Source: Nitrospirota bacterium
Lineage (GTDB): Bacteria; Nitrospirota; JACRHJ01
NCBI GenBank assembly: GCA_027328825.1
Contig: DAHWTK010000009.1
Coordinates: forward strand, 1-26,424
Length of the DNA: 26,424 nucleotides
Direction of reading: 5' to 3'
Made by a program: the position numbers and the translations under genes. The notes under the pieces are model-generated. The model had not been told where the DNA came from. It searched no databases and was given only the letters and a program-made list of their open reading frames with translations. Position 1 is the first letter of the stretch. Every line of letters begins with the position of its first letter. Of the stretch, positions 7,968 through 15,341 are shown piece after piece.

Positions 7968-8330
7968 ATGGACAAAAAACTGCTTTTGGTGGCCACTCAC
8001 TCCTTCGACGCCCCGGAACGCGCGGGAGCCGCTCTTTCAATTGCGAATACCGCCGTCGCAAACGGCATCGACGTTATAGTATTTACCATAAACGAAGGTG
8101 CGCTTCTGGTAAAGAAAGGTTTTGCCGAGACCATAAAGGAGCAGAAGGCGTTCCCGCCGATCAAGGACCTCCTGGCTTCCCTGGTCGAGATGGGGCAGAA
8201 GTTTTACATCTGCACGCCCTGCGCCATACAGTTCGACGTAAAGAAGGAGGATCTGCTTCCCAATACCGAGATAGCCGGCGCGCAGACGCTTGTGGATCTC
8301 GCTATGGACAGGGAGGTTATGACGTTCTAA
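7968..8330 (+). CDS. DsrE-like family protein
   Basis: A 120-residue single-domain protein of the DsrE/DsrF-like fold. It begins with MDKKLLLVATHSFDAPERAG, continues with a helix and 'GIDVIVFTINEGALLVKKGF', and has the paired cysteines C82 and C85 in FYICTPCAI. Members of the superfamily carry sulfur in sulfur relay or are small soluble proteins of unknown role. The CxxC here could be redox- or sulfur-active, but no sulfur-metabolism gene is nearby. The ATG at 7968 follows CTGGAGG with a 7-base gap. The open frame extends upstream of this ATG, but that part is antisense to trmFO and is not coding. It is monocistronic in appearance, since the next gene has its own promoter and terminator. Confidence 0.85.
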   Translation: MDKKLLLVATHSFDAPERAGAALSIANTAVANGIDVIVFTINEGALLVKKGFAETIKEQKAFPPIKDLLASLVEMGQKFYICTPCAIQFDVKKEDLLPNTEIAGAQTLVDLAMDREVMTF

Positions 8331-8337
8331 AATTTCC

Positions 8338-8366
8338 TTGACAACCCGGTAAAACGGGATTATTTT
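8338..8366 (+). promoter_or_regulatory. Promoter of the riboswitch-transporter transcript
   Basis: TTGACA (8338-8343), 17 bases, then TATTTT (8361-8366), starting 7 bases after the DsrE stop codon. The predicted start near 8373 is just ahead of the aptamer. The spacer contains a small inverted repeat CCCG-GTAAAA-CGGG (8345-8358) followed by a T-rich run. This could also act as a weak terminator for the DsrE-like message. Confidence 0.7.
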
Positions 8367-8382
8367 ACTTTCCGCTAAAAGA

Positions 8383-8545
8383 TTGCGGCCTAAATCCGCC
8401 AATGCGGCGGATGCGGGGGACCCAAAAAGCAACACGGGGCGAATTTCCTTCCTGCCCGCCCGGTTTATTCGGGCGCTCCTGGATGGGATAAGGCACTGCC
8501 AAGCCTGAGCCCGGCAGCTAACCTCGCAGGCATTTGGAGAGCAAC
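8383..8545 (+). promoter_or_regulatory. Cyclic di-AMP riboswitch (ydaO/yuaA class)
   Basis: The 300-base block 8331-8630 has no gene and reads as a 5' leader RNA. The conserved ydaO aptamer blocks occur in the right order: CTAAATCC (8390-8397), a P2-like stem ATCCGCC/GGCGGAT (8394-8400 and 8406-8412), GGGGGACCCAA (8415-8425), GGGGCGAAT (8436-8444), a variable hairpin CGCCCG/CGGGCG (about 8458-8475), and CCGGCAGCTAACCTCGCAGG (8511-8530), the most diagnostic block. The identification is from memory of the family consensus. The closing P1 helix looks short by eye (GCC/GGC), so the exact edges are uncertain. The downstream terminator and the transporter gene fit an OFF switch: ligand binding should favour termination. 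Confidence 0.9.
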
Positions 8546-8585
8546 CAGGGCACGTATGCGGCGCAGATTTCGCGCCGCTGTAAAG

Positions 8586-8613
8586 CCGCCGGTTCGCCCG
8601 GCGGTTTTTTTTT
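8586..8613 (+). terminator. Intrinsic terminator, riboswitch expression platform
   Basis: A perfect 7-bp stem CCGCCGG/CCGGCGG (8586-8592 and 8598-8604) with a 5-base loop TTCGC is followed directly by nine T residues (8605-8613). It sits between the aptamer and the transporter start codon, with the GGAGG ribosome-binding site beginning at 8614. A second perfect 7-bp stem lies just upstream, GCGGCGC/GCGCCGC (8558-8564 and 8572-8578). Bases 8558-8562 could alternatively pair with GCCGC at 8585-8589, which would break the terminator; that antiterminator is only a suggestion. Confidence 0.88.
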
Positions 8614-8630
8614 GGAGGTAGAATAATCCC

Positions 8631-10598
8631 ATGTTCGAGCGCCTGAAAAGGATCGTCATAGGCGGCGCGCGCGACATCTACGACCCGCGTATCTTCCACA
8701 ACGTCTCCCTTATAGCCTTCTTCGCCTGGGTGGGCCTGGGCGCGGACGGGCTATCGTCTTCGTCCTACGGCCCGGAAGAGGCATTCCGCGCACTCGAGGG
8801 CAATGTGCATCTTGCCGTCTTCGTGGCCGTCGCCTCCGTCATCACCGTATTCATAATCAGCACCAGCTATTCGCAGATAATAGAGCTTTTCCCCTCGGGC
8901 GGCGGCGGATACCTCGTGGCGACAAAGCTCCTTTCCCCCACCGCGGGCATGTTGTCCGGTTCCGCCCTCCTGATTGACTACGTCCTCACAATTACACTTT
9001 CCATAGCCTCCGGCGCGGATTATATCTTCAGTTTTCTCCCGGTGGCCTGGCTTCCGTACAAGCTCTATTTCGCATTCGCGGCGCTTTTTTTCATGACTGT
9101 CATGAACATGCGGGGCGTCAAGGAGTCCGTCCTGCCGCTTGTGCCCCTGTTCATGATATTCATCGTCACCCACGTCTTTTTCATCGTATATGCGTTGGCG
9201 CATAACGCAGGCTCGTTCCCCGCAATGTTCGCCGCGACAGGCAAGGACGTGCGAAATACGCAGTCAGCCCTGGGAACATTCGGAATGATATTCCTCATCC
9301 TCAGGGCGTACAGCATGGGCGCGGGCACTTATACCGGCATCGAGGCGGTAAGCAACGGCCTGCCCATACTCCGGGAGCCGAAAGTAAAGACCGGCAAACA
9401 CACCATGAGATACATGGCCTTCTCGCTTTCGTTCATGGTACTGGGTCTGATGATTGCCTATCTTCTCTTTAACGTAAAACACGTGGAAGGCAAGACTCTG
9501 AACGCCGTGCTCTATGCATCCATTACAAGGAACTGGGGCACCGGGGGATATGTCCTAATGATTGTAACTTTGCTCTCGGAGGCAATCCTGCTTCTGGTCG
9601 CGGCCCAGACGGGATTTCTGGACGGCCCCCGGGTACTGGCCAACATGGCGCTGGATCGGTGGTTCCCGACAAAATTCGCGGCGTTTTCCGACAGGCTTGT
9701 CACGCAAAAGGGCATTTTAATAATGGGCGTTGCCGCCTTCATGATGATGGCGATTGCCAGAGGCTCGGTCGATTTCCTCGTCGTGCTATACTCCATAAAC
9801 GTCTTCATAACATTCTCGCTCTCCCAGCTCGGCATGGTGCGGCACTGGTGGCTCGAACGCGGAAGGGCAGAACATTGGAGAAAGAAGCTTTTTATAAACG
9901 GCCTCGGGTTTTCCCTGACCTCATTCATACTTATCACCGTTGTAGTGCTTAAATTCACCGAAGGCGGCTGGATAACTATAGTCATAACGTGTGTTCTTAT
10001 CGGCCTTGCGTTTCTCATAAGAAGCCATTATCAGAATACCGCCAAACTCCTGAAGAGGCTGGATACGCTGGTAGAGGCGGCGGGATACGGTCTGGAAGAA
10101 ACATCTGCGAAAACACCGGCATCGGCGCCCGCGTTCGACCCGGCGGGGAAAACGGCAATCCTGCTCGTGAGTGGCTATAACGGACTGGGTCTGCATACGT
10201 TCTTAAACGTAATCCGCCAGTTCGGGGGGGTATACAGGAACTTCGCTTTTATCGAGGTGGGCGTGGTCGATGCCGGCACGTTCAAGGGCGCCCAGGAGCT
10301 GGACGCCCTTAAGAAGCGGGTTGGCGAAGACCTGGAGAAATACATGAAACTTGCCCGCAACCACGGCCTTTACGCCGAAGGCTTTTCCTCTTTCGGGACC
10401 GACGTCGTTGGCGAAATATCCAAACTCTCCCCCGGGATTATAGACCGCTTCCCGAACTCCACCTTCTTCGGAGGCCAGCTTGTCTTTCCGGACCCCGGCA
10501 TATTCACGCAAATGCTCCACAACTACACCATATTCGCCGTCCAGCGCTATTTCTACAACCAGGGTATATCCATCATGCTGATGCCTGTAAGGGTGTGA
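8631..10598 (+). CDS. KimA-like APC-superfamily transporter (probable potassium uptake)
   Basis: A 655-residue inner-membrane protein. A short cytosolic N-terminus is followed by the family motif WVGLGADGLSSSSYGPEEAF (about 34-53) and about 12 hydrophobic segments to roughly residue 465. A soluble C-terminal domain of about 150 residues (from about 500) follows, starting 'AILLVSGYNGLG'. This architecture matches the KimA group of the APC superfamily, whose B. subtilis member is a high-affinity proton-potassium importer that also sits behind a ydaO riboswitch. Amino-acid permeases share the fold, so substrate is inferred mainly from the riboswitch. GGAGG at 8614-8618 is 12 bases before the ATG, a somewhat long gap, and abuts the terminator T-run. 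The next gene starts 13 bases after the stop. Confidence 0.85.
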   Translation: MFERLKRIVIGGARDIYDPRIFHNVSLIAFFAWVGLGADGLSSSSYGPEEAFRALEGNVHLAVFVAVASVITVFIISTSYSQIIELFPSGGGGYLVATKLLSPTAGMLSGSALLIDYVLTITLSIASGADYIFSFLPVAWLPYKLYFAFAALFFMTVMNMRGVKESVLPLVPLFMIFIVTHVFFIVYALAHNAGSFPAMFAATGKDVRNTQSALGTFGMIFLILRAYSMGAGTYTGIEAVSNGLPILREPKVKTGKHTMRYMAFSLSFMVLGLMIAYLLFNVKHVEGKTLNAVLYASITRNWGTGGYVLMIVTLLSEAILLLVAAQTGFLDGPRVLANMALDRWFPTKFAAFSDRLVTQKGILIMGVAAFMMMAIARGSVDFLVVLYSINVFITFSLSQLGMVRHWWLERGRAEHWRKKLFINGLGFSLTSFILITVVVLKFTEGGWITIVITCVLIGLAFLIRSHYQNTAKLLKRLDTLVEAAGYGLEETSAKTPASAPAFDPAGKTAILLVSGYNGLGLHTFLNVIRQFGGVYRNFAFIEVGVVDAGTFKGAQELDALKKRVGEDLEKYMKLARNHGLYAEGFSSFGTDVVGEISKLSPGIIDRFPNSTFFGGQLVFPDPGIFTQMLHNYTIFAVQRYFYNQGISIMLMPVRV

Positions 10599-10604
10599 TA
10601 TACT
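10596..10604 (+). promoter_or_regulatory. Extended -10 element before the SRPBCC gene
   Basis: TGATATACT matches an extended -10 (TGnTATACT) and overlaps the transporter stop codon. It ends 7 bases before the ATG at 10612, and there is no Shine-Dalgarno in between. No good -35 is seen. Transcription starting 6-8 bases downstream would make a leaderless message. The same arrangement occurs before the SCO gene. Confidence 0.45.
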
Positions 10605-10611
10605 GTAATCG

Positions 10612-11049
10612 ATGGAAATAGTCGAATCCGTGACTATATTCTCGGAGATGGAGCGCGTCTGGGACATCTTCACCGACCTTGCCTGCTGGAACGAATGGTG
10701 CCGGTCCGTGAGGAGGGATGCAAAAGCGGAAGGCTATTTCATGTCCGAGGGCCAGAGGCTGTCGCTCAGCATCAGGCCCTGGGTTCTGCCCCTGTCCATA
10801 AGGCCCGTGGTGGAATGTGTAGTGCAGCATGACCGCATTGTATGGTTTGCCAGGAAATTCGGGCTGTTTTCAAAGCACGAGTTTTTGTTTACGAACCTTG
10901 GCGGAGCGGTGCTTGTCACGAGCAGGGAGATATTCATCGGGCCGAAGCCGTTCATGATGTTCCTGCCGGAGAAAAAGATACGGAATATAACCGCTTATAT
11001 GCTGGGCGAACTCAAGGAAAGGGTGGAGTCCCAGTTGCCGACGTTATAG
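10612..11049 (+). CDS. SRPBCC/polyketide cyclase-like family protein
   Basis: A 145-residue protein with the START-like ligand-binding pattern. It has an N-terminal strand 'MEIVESVTIFSEMERVWDIF', the FTDLACWNEWCRSV segment (typical 'F.D...W..W' entry of SRPBCC domains), beta strands around 'GQRLSLSIRP' and 'HDRIVWFARK', and a C-terminal amphipathic helix 'NITAYMLGELKERVES'. The family binds hydrophobic ligands in a deep pocket; the ligand here is unknown. There is no Shine-Dalgarno before the ATG, but a putative extended -10 lies 7 bases upstream. It follows the transporter by 13 bases and may also be read through from it. The next gene downstream converges on it. Confidence 0.8.
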   Translation: MEIVESVTIFSEMERVWDIFTDLACWNEWCRSVRRDAKAEGYFMSEGQRLSLSIRPWVLPLSIRPVVECVVQHDRIVWFARKFGLFSKHEFLFTNLGGAVLVTSREIFIGPKPFMMFLPEKKIRNITAYMLGELKERVESQLPTL

Positions 11050-11055
11050 AACCTG

Positions 11056-11117
11056 CCTTTGCGAAGAATGCATCGACGATGCAGCCGGAGCCTCTGCCTC
11101 GCTGACGCTCGCAAAGG
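11056..11117. repeat. Inverted-repeat element between convergent genes
   Basis: CCTTTGCGA (11056-11064) and TCGCAAAGG (11109-11117) form perfect 9-base arms. Inside lies a near-perfect palindrome, TGCATCG-A-CGATGCA (11069-11083). The 62-base unit fills the gap between two converging genes and could fold on either strand, so it may be a bidirectional terminator. However, no T-run follows on either side. It also has the look of a dispersed REP-like element. Only one copy is visible in this window. Confidence 0.6.
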
Positions 11118-11126
11118 TCCGCCTCA

Positions 11127-12218
11127 TTACCCCGCCTTCGGAAGCCGCGCCGCGCCCGACACCTCGTTGATGTAATTTTCAAGTTCTTTCGCCCTGTGCG
11201 CGGCGGTATGGAAACCGAGGACTCGCTCCCTTGCCTTTATTCCCAGTTTCACCCTTTCCCGCTCCGGCGTATACAGCAGGTAGTCCATTGTCTCCTCTGC
11301 GGAACGCGAGATAAGAATCTCCCTCCCTGGCTCGAATATCTCGCTTAAGCCTTCCCACAGATCGCTTATGATAGGCGTGCCGCATGCCGCCGCTTCAAAC
11401 AGGCGCATCGGCGGTGAATATCCGGCCTTTTTCATGTCGGCGCGGGTAATATTCAATGTAAATTTCTGGCAATTATAAAACCTCCTGTGCATGTCCTGCG
11501 GCAGGTACTCCAATCTCTGGAGGTTAACAGGCCAGGTTATATCTTCCGGATACTGAGGCCCGGCAACAACGAACGTCCTGGTCTTGAGTTTCCTCGCGGC
11601 CCTCAGCATAAGTTCCTCGAGTGGTTTCTGGCGGTCCGAACTGTATGTCCCCATATACCCCATGTCCCAGATACGGCGGTCGGTTACGGCCTCCGGGTAG
11701 TAGTTCTCCGTATCGGCTGGGCAGTAAAGCGGACGGGCCATCGGAGAGCCTAACTCCCGCTCGAACCTCTCAAGTATCGGCCCCGACGTGGAAGATATAT
11801 AGATGGAATAGTTCCTTACGAGCTTCCGGTTAAGGTAGCCGCACCTGCCCTCCTTCAGGCGCGCGAGCGTAACCGGAGCGTCCAGGTCGTAAAAAACCGT
11901 CACGCCACTCGCGGCGGAGGTTATGAGTTCGCCAACCTTTGCGCCTTCCGGCACATAAGAGCCGACTATAACGCAATCGGCAGTCCTTATGTCGTCAAAA
12001 AATCTCTCCCTCAGTTCCGCTACGGAGCCGTAAAGACACGCGCGGCAGGAGGGGGGCCTTGGCATATCCCGGTTCTTTGCATGTTGCAGCAGGTCCCGCT
12101 CCAGGAACAGGACTTCATGCCCAAGCCCCGAAAGCTCACGAGCCAGACATCGATAGGCGACTGCGTGGCTGTTGCCCCAGGAAGACGTTATTGAATGTCC
12201 GAGGATGACTATGCGCAT
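11127..12218 (-). CDS. CgeB-like family glycosyltransferase (second of tandem pair)
   Basis: A 363-residue protein of the GT-B CgeB/YkvP type. The N-terminal half begins MRIVILGHSITSSWGNSHA with a glycine-rich first strand loop. The C-terminal donor-binding half contains GYSPPMRLFEAAACGTPIIS and 'LWEGLSEIFEPGREILISRS' (about 262-312), the conserved acidic helix of family-1 type glycosyltransferases. It is probably cytoplasmic, with no signal peptide or membrane segment. Its ATG overlaps the stop of the preceding paralogue by 10 bases, so the two are translated together. Acceptor and sugar are unknown. Proteins of this family modify surface or spore structures in other bacteria, which does not identify the substrate here. 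Confidence 0.82.
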   Translation of the reverse strand: MRIVILGHSITSSWGNSHAVAYRCLARELSGLGHEVLFLERDLLQHAKNRDMPRPPSCRACLYGSVAELRERFFDDIRTADCVIVGSYVPEGAKVGELITSAASGVTVFYDLDAPVTLARLKEGRCGYLNRKLVRNYSIYISSTSGPILERFERELGSPMARPLYCPADTENYYPEAVTDRRIWDMGYMGTYSSDRQKPLEELMLRAARKLKTRTFVVAGPQYPEDITWPVNLQRLEYLPQDMHRRFYNCQKFTLNITRADMKKAGYSPPMRLFEAAACGTPIISDLWEGLSEIFEPGREILISRSAEETMDYLLYTPERERVKLGIKARERVLGFHTAAHRAKELENYINEVSGAARLPKAG

Positions 12219-13333
12219 TTCGCTACCTCCCTGCCCCCTTGGCCGAAGACCATCTCGAACTGCGCCGCCCGGTGCGCATAGGTATGCTGGGCCAGAACCT
12301 TCGAGAGCGCGGCCTGCCCGATCTCCCTGGCGTCGTCCGGGCTCAGCGATGCAAGTATCTCCGCCACCTCTTTTCCGTCTTTTGCCACTAGTATTTCCCT
12401 GCCTGGCTCAAGGAACATTTCCATGCCATCCCAGGGGTCGGTTATAATGCACGCGCCCGCGCCCGCCGCCTCGAATACGCGCGCCGGCGGCGAATAACCT
12501 GCGAGCGCCGCGCCCGTCCGGCAGACAGTAAGCGCCGCTTTCGCGGAGCAGTTGAATGCGTTCTTATCAAAAGGCTTGACATTCCCCACATAGCGTACGT
12601 TCGGCGGCTTCGCCTTCTTTTCCCATCCGTTACCGCCCAGCACAAAAGATTTGTATCCAAGTAGGCGCGCCGGGCGGAGGTAAAATTCCTCCACCCCGGC
12701 CTCGATGTCCGGAAGAAGGTTTCCAAGAAAAGACATATCCGCCCGGAACCGCGGGTCGCAGGGCGCAGGGTAATGCGTTGACGGGTCGAGCGCGTTGTAT
12801 ATCGGCATGCAGGACTTTGCGCCCAGTTCCCTGTATCCCTTTATGACGGGCGTCCCGCCCCCATACGTGAATATATAATCGAATTCCGGCACAAGACGCC
12901 TGAACGGGTCTTTGTCATTCCGCCGCAGACGTTCGAGGGTCGCCGGGGCGTCAATATCCCAGAAAACGGCCTTCGCCCCATTCTTTTTTGCAATCAGCAC
13001 CGCTTCTTCGAGCCAAGCTTCGAGCTGCTCCGCCTGCCCCAGGTTGCTGCCTGAGACTTTAATCAGTATATCCGCCTCACGCGCGATTTTAATCGCACGG
13101 CGCGCACCTTCTTCATTCGGCGGATATACGAGCACGGCGGATTCCCGATCGGTTGGGCGGCTGCCGGTCGGCTGGTTTCGGTACATGCGCCCCTGACCTG
13201 TCATCGTGCCCGGCTCGTAAAGCGTAATCCTGTGGCCACGCTCATGCAAGGCGCGGATTATCCCGCGATAGTATGCCGCCGCTCCGTCATGACATGCGAA
13301 AGGCCTGCTCGACCCGAAAAAGGCTATCTCCAT
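12209..13333 (-). CDS. CgeB-like family glycosyltransferase (first of tandem pair)
   Basis: A GT-B fold protein, 374 residues from the chosen start MEIAFFGSSRPFACHDGAA. A start 15 bases upstream (ATGATG at 13343-13348, after GGGGGCGG) is equally possible and adds five residues. I chose the inner ATG because it aligns with the paralogue's MRIVILGHS start and has AAGG just before it. The C-terminal half carries GYSPPARVFEAAGAGACIIT and 'DPWDGMEMFLEPGREILVAK', closely parallel to the next gene, so the pair probably arose by duplication. The 187 bases upstream (13349-13535) hold no gene and no promoter I would defend, only a short tandem TGTCATTC-TGTCAT on the minus strand. Substrate unknown. Confidence 0.82.
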   Translation of the reverse strand: MEIAFFGSSRPFACHDGAAAYYRGIIRALHERGHRITLYEPGTMTGQGRMYRNQPTGSRPTDRESAVLVYPPNEEGARRAIKIAREADILIKVSGSNLGQAEQLEAWLEEAVLIAKKNGAKAVFWDIDAPATLERLRRNDKDPFRRLVPEFDYIFTYGGGTPVIKGYRELGAKSCMPIYNALDPSTHYPAPCDPRFRADMSFLGNLLPDIEAGVEEFYLRPARLLGYKSFVLGGNGWEKKAKPPNVRYVGNVKPFDKNAFNCSAKAALTVCRTGAALAGYSPPARVFEAAGAGACIITDPWDGMEMFLEPGREILVAKDGKEVAEILASLSPDDAREIGQAALSKVLAQHTYAHRAAQFEMVFGQGGREVAKCA

Positions 13334-13535
13334 CCCGCCTTCCATCATAAGCCGCCCCCGGCGAAGTCGCAGGTCATGACAGAATGACAGAGGGTATTTA
13401 TTTCCATAGGTTTTATGCGGTTGTCAGCGGGTTTTGATGCGGATTTCTGCGAGGAATCAGTGGGACTTCCGAGGTAATATCTCTTGAAACGCTGCTTTAA
13501 GGAATCGACAGCCGCTAAAAAATTTCTTACTATAT

Positions 13536-14438
13536 TTAGTTTAACAAAAAAGGCGGCCCTGTCAAATTATGATTTTTAAGGCCGAACTTCTGGTCTATCA
13601 CCAGGGCTGCGAGCAGCACTACGAGATATATGATGGATATCGCGAAAATTTTTCCGAACCCCCTGTTTTTTATAACGGAAGACCATGCAAATGCAAGAAA
13701 CAGCGTCCCGGAGGCAAATGCCGCAAGGCCGAATATCGTCGTGCAGAAACCGAGCCATGCAAGCGAGAGCGTAAGGGGCAGCAGGGCGGATGCGTACATA
13801 AGGAGAGAGGCCCTGGTATATTTCTCCCCCATGCGAACGGGCATTACCGGAAAACCGGCGGAAGCGTATTCGTCCCGGTATTTCAGGGCGAGGGCAAGGA
13901 AATGAGGCTGCTGCCATACAATAAGCACAGTGAAAAGTATCCAGCCTCCGGGGCCTGTTTTCGGGTCAACCGCCGCATATCCCGCAAGTGCCGGAAGGGC
14001 TCCGGGGACGGCTCCCAGCACGGTGCCGAAAGGCGAGTTTTTCTTGAGATAAAGGGTGTAAAAAACAACGTAAAGCACGACCGCGGAGGCGATAATTAGC
14101 GAAACTGTGCGGTTTATAAACAACCAGGAAACAATAAGGGAAGATGCGACAAGCATTGCGGCAATAACCCAGTCTGTCCTGACTCCAAGGACATCGAGCG
14201 CCAGTCCCCTGTGCGCCACCCTGGGCATCAGCGCGTCCGTTTTCCGTTCAAGCAGCACATTTACCAGCCCGGAGCCACATACGGCTGCAATAATGCAGGA
14301 AAGCGTCAATAAAACCCGACCTGCCGATGGCAGTCCCCGGCCGGCCATAGACATCCCGGCGAGGGACGCCAGGGCGGAGGCGGAGGCGATGCCGGGCTTC
14401 ATGACGCTGAGCAGATGCCTCGAAAATTTCAGTTTCAT
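13536..14438 (-). CDS. ctaB: Protoheme IX farnesyltransferase (heme O synthase)
   Basis: A UbiA-family membrane prenyltransferase that adds farnesyl to heme B to make heme O, the precursor of heme A. It has 300 residues with about nine hydrophobic segments. The first acidic motif is NVLLERKTDALMPR (N60, E64, D68, R73). The usual CyoE/CtaB form has Asp where this protein has E64, and 'RT..RPL' where it has R-V-A-H-R-G-L. The second conserved region is WQQPHFLALALKYRDEY (175-191), and PFGTVLGAVPGALPALAGY (136-154) is also typical. It follows ctaA by 12 bases and is the last gene of the oxidase operon. Given ctaA and the oxidase genes upstream, the role is clear despite the variant motif. Confidence 0.94.
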   Translation of the reverse strand: MKLKFSRHLLSVMKPGIASASALASLAGMSMAGRGLPSAGRVLLTLSCIIAAVCGSGLVNVLLERKTDALMPRVAHRGLALDVLGVRTDWVIAAMLVASSLIVSWLFINRTVSLIIASAVVLYVVFYTLYLKKNSPFGTVLGAVPGALPALAGYAAVDPKTGPGGWILFTVLIVWQQPHFLALALKYRDEYASAGFPVMPVRMGEKYTRASLLMYASALLPLTLSLAWLGFCTTIFGLAAFASGTLFLAFAWSSVIKNRGFGKIFAISIIYLVVLLAALVIDQKFGLKNHNLTGPPFLLN

Positions 14439-14450
14439 ATCAGATTTCTC

Positions 14451-15323
14451 TCATGGCAGGGCTTCGCTGGCTCCGGAGCCGGCAACTGCCTCGTCCGCCC
14501 ATAATCGGCCTATGACCACGATAATCAGCAGGGCTATCGCCAGGTGGACCGCCGTTGCCGCAAAATAAAGCCTTGAGAATACTACAACCGCACCGGTAAT
14601 TATCTGGGCCGCCACAAGGCCGAGTATAAGCAGCGCACCTTTCCTGAATTTTTCGTTTCCGATGCCGACAAGGGCGTATATATAAAAAACCAGGACGGTT
14701 GCAAGAATAAGATATGCCGAGAGCCTGTGGGAATATTGTGCGAGTACTCTCGGGTCGGAAAGCAGGGGGAGCACCATGCCCTTGCATAACGGGAAGTCCG
14801 GGCATGCAAGCCCGGAGCCGGAGTGTCTCACATATGCGCCAAGGGATGCCTGGAAAAACACGAGCGCACCCAGCCCCAGAAGAAACCCGGCCGTCCCGGA
14901 TGCCGAAAATGCAGGTTCCAACCTGCGTCCATCGAAAATCGCCATATATAGGACCAGCGTAAACATGCAAAGCCCTACCATGAAATGAATAGTGGTAAGC
15001 TGGACCGGCAGGCCCAAAAGCACCACGAACCCGCCCAGAAGTATCTCCAGCGCTATAAGCCCTATTGCCGCCGCGGGAACGGCCTTGGCGGCGCCGCGGT
15101 AGCTCTTGAGACGCCTTGAGGAGAGCCATACAAGGAGTATTGTTGCGATTGATGCTATTACCCTGTGGCCGTATTCCATGTAGGTGTCGAGGTTAAAGGG
15201 CGGCAGAATACTCCCGTGGCAGAGCGGCCAGTCCGGGCATCCAAGCCCTGCCTTCATTCCGGCAACAAGGTTGCCCCATATGAGCAGGGTAAAGAAAACT
15301 CCGAGGGTGGTTTTACCGAGCAT
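14451..15323 (-). CDS. ctaA: Heme A synthase
   Basis: An eight-helix membrane enzyme (COX15/CtaA) that oxidises heme O to heme A. It has 290 residues. The two homologous halves are visible: LGCPDWPLC (C29, C35) with H53 in 'EYGHRV' and H113 in 'TTIHFMVG', then LACPDFPLC (C174, C180) with H199 in 'YSHRLSAY' and H260 in 'TAVHLAIAL'. Both cysteine pairs and all four heme-ligand histidines are therefore present. An AAGGAGG ribosome-binding site (complement of 15329-15335) sits 5 bases before the ATG, the strongest in this operon. Upstream is a 76-base gap with a hairpin, so expression may be set partly separately from the oxidase subunits. Confidence 0.96.
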   Translation of the reverse strand: MLGKTTLGVFFTLLIWGNLVAGMKAGLGCPDWPLCHGSILPPFNLDTYMEYGHRVIASIATILLVWLSSRRLKSYRGAAKAVPAAAIGLIALEILLGGFVVLLGLPVQLTTIHFMVGLCMFTLVLYMAIFDGRRLEPAFSASGTAGFLLGLGALVFFQASLGAYVRHSGSGLACPDFPLCKGMVLPLLSDPRVLAQYSHRLSAYLILATVLVFYIYALVGIGNEKFRKGALLILGLVAAQIITGAVVVFSRLYFAATAVHLAIALLIIVVIGRLWADEAVAGSGASEALP

Positions 15324-15341
15324 GAGAACCTCCTTCAGCGA

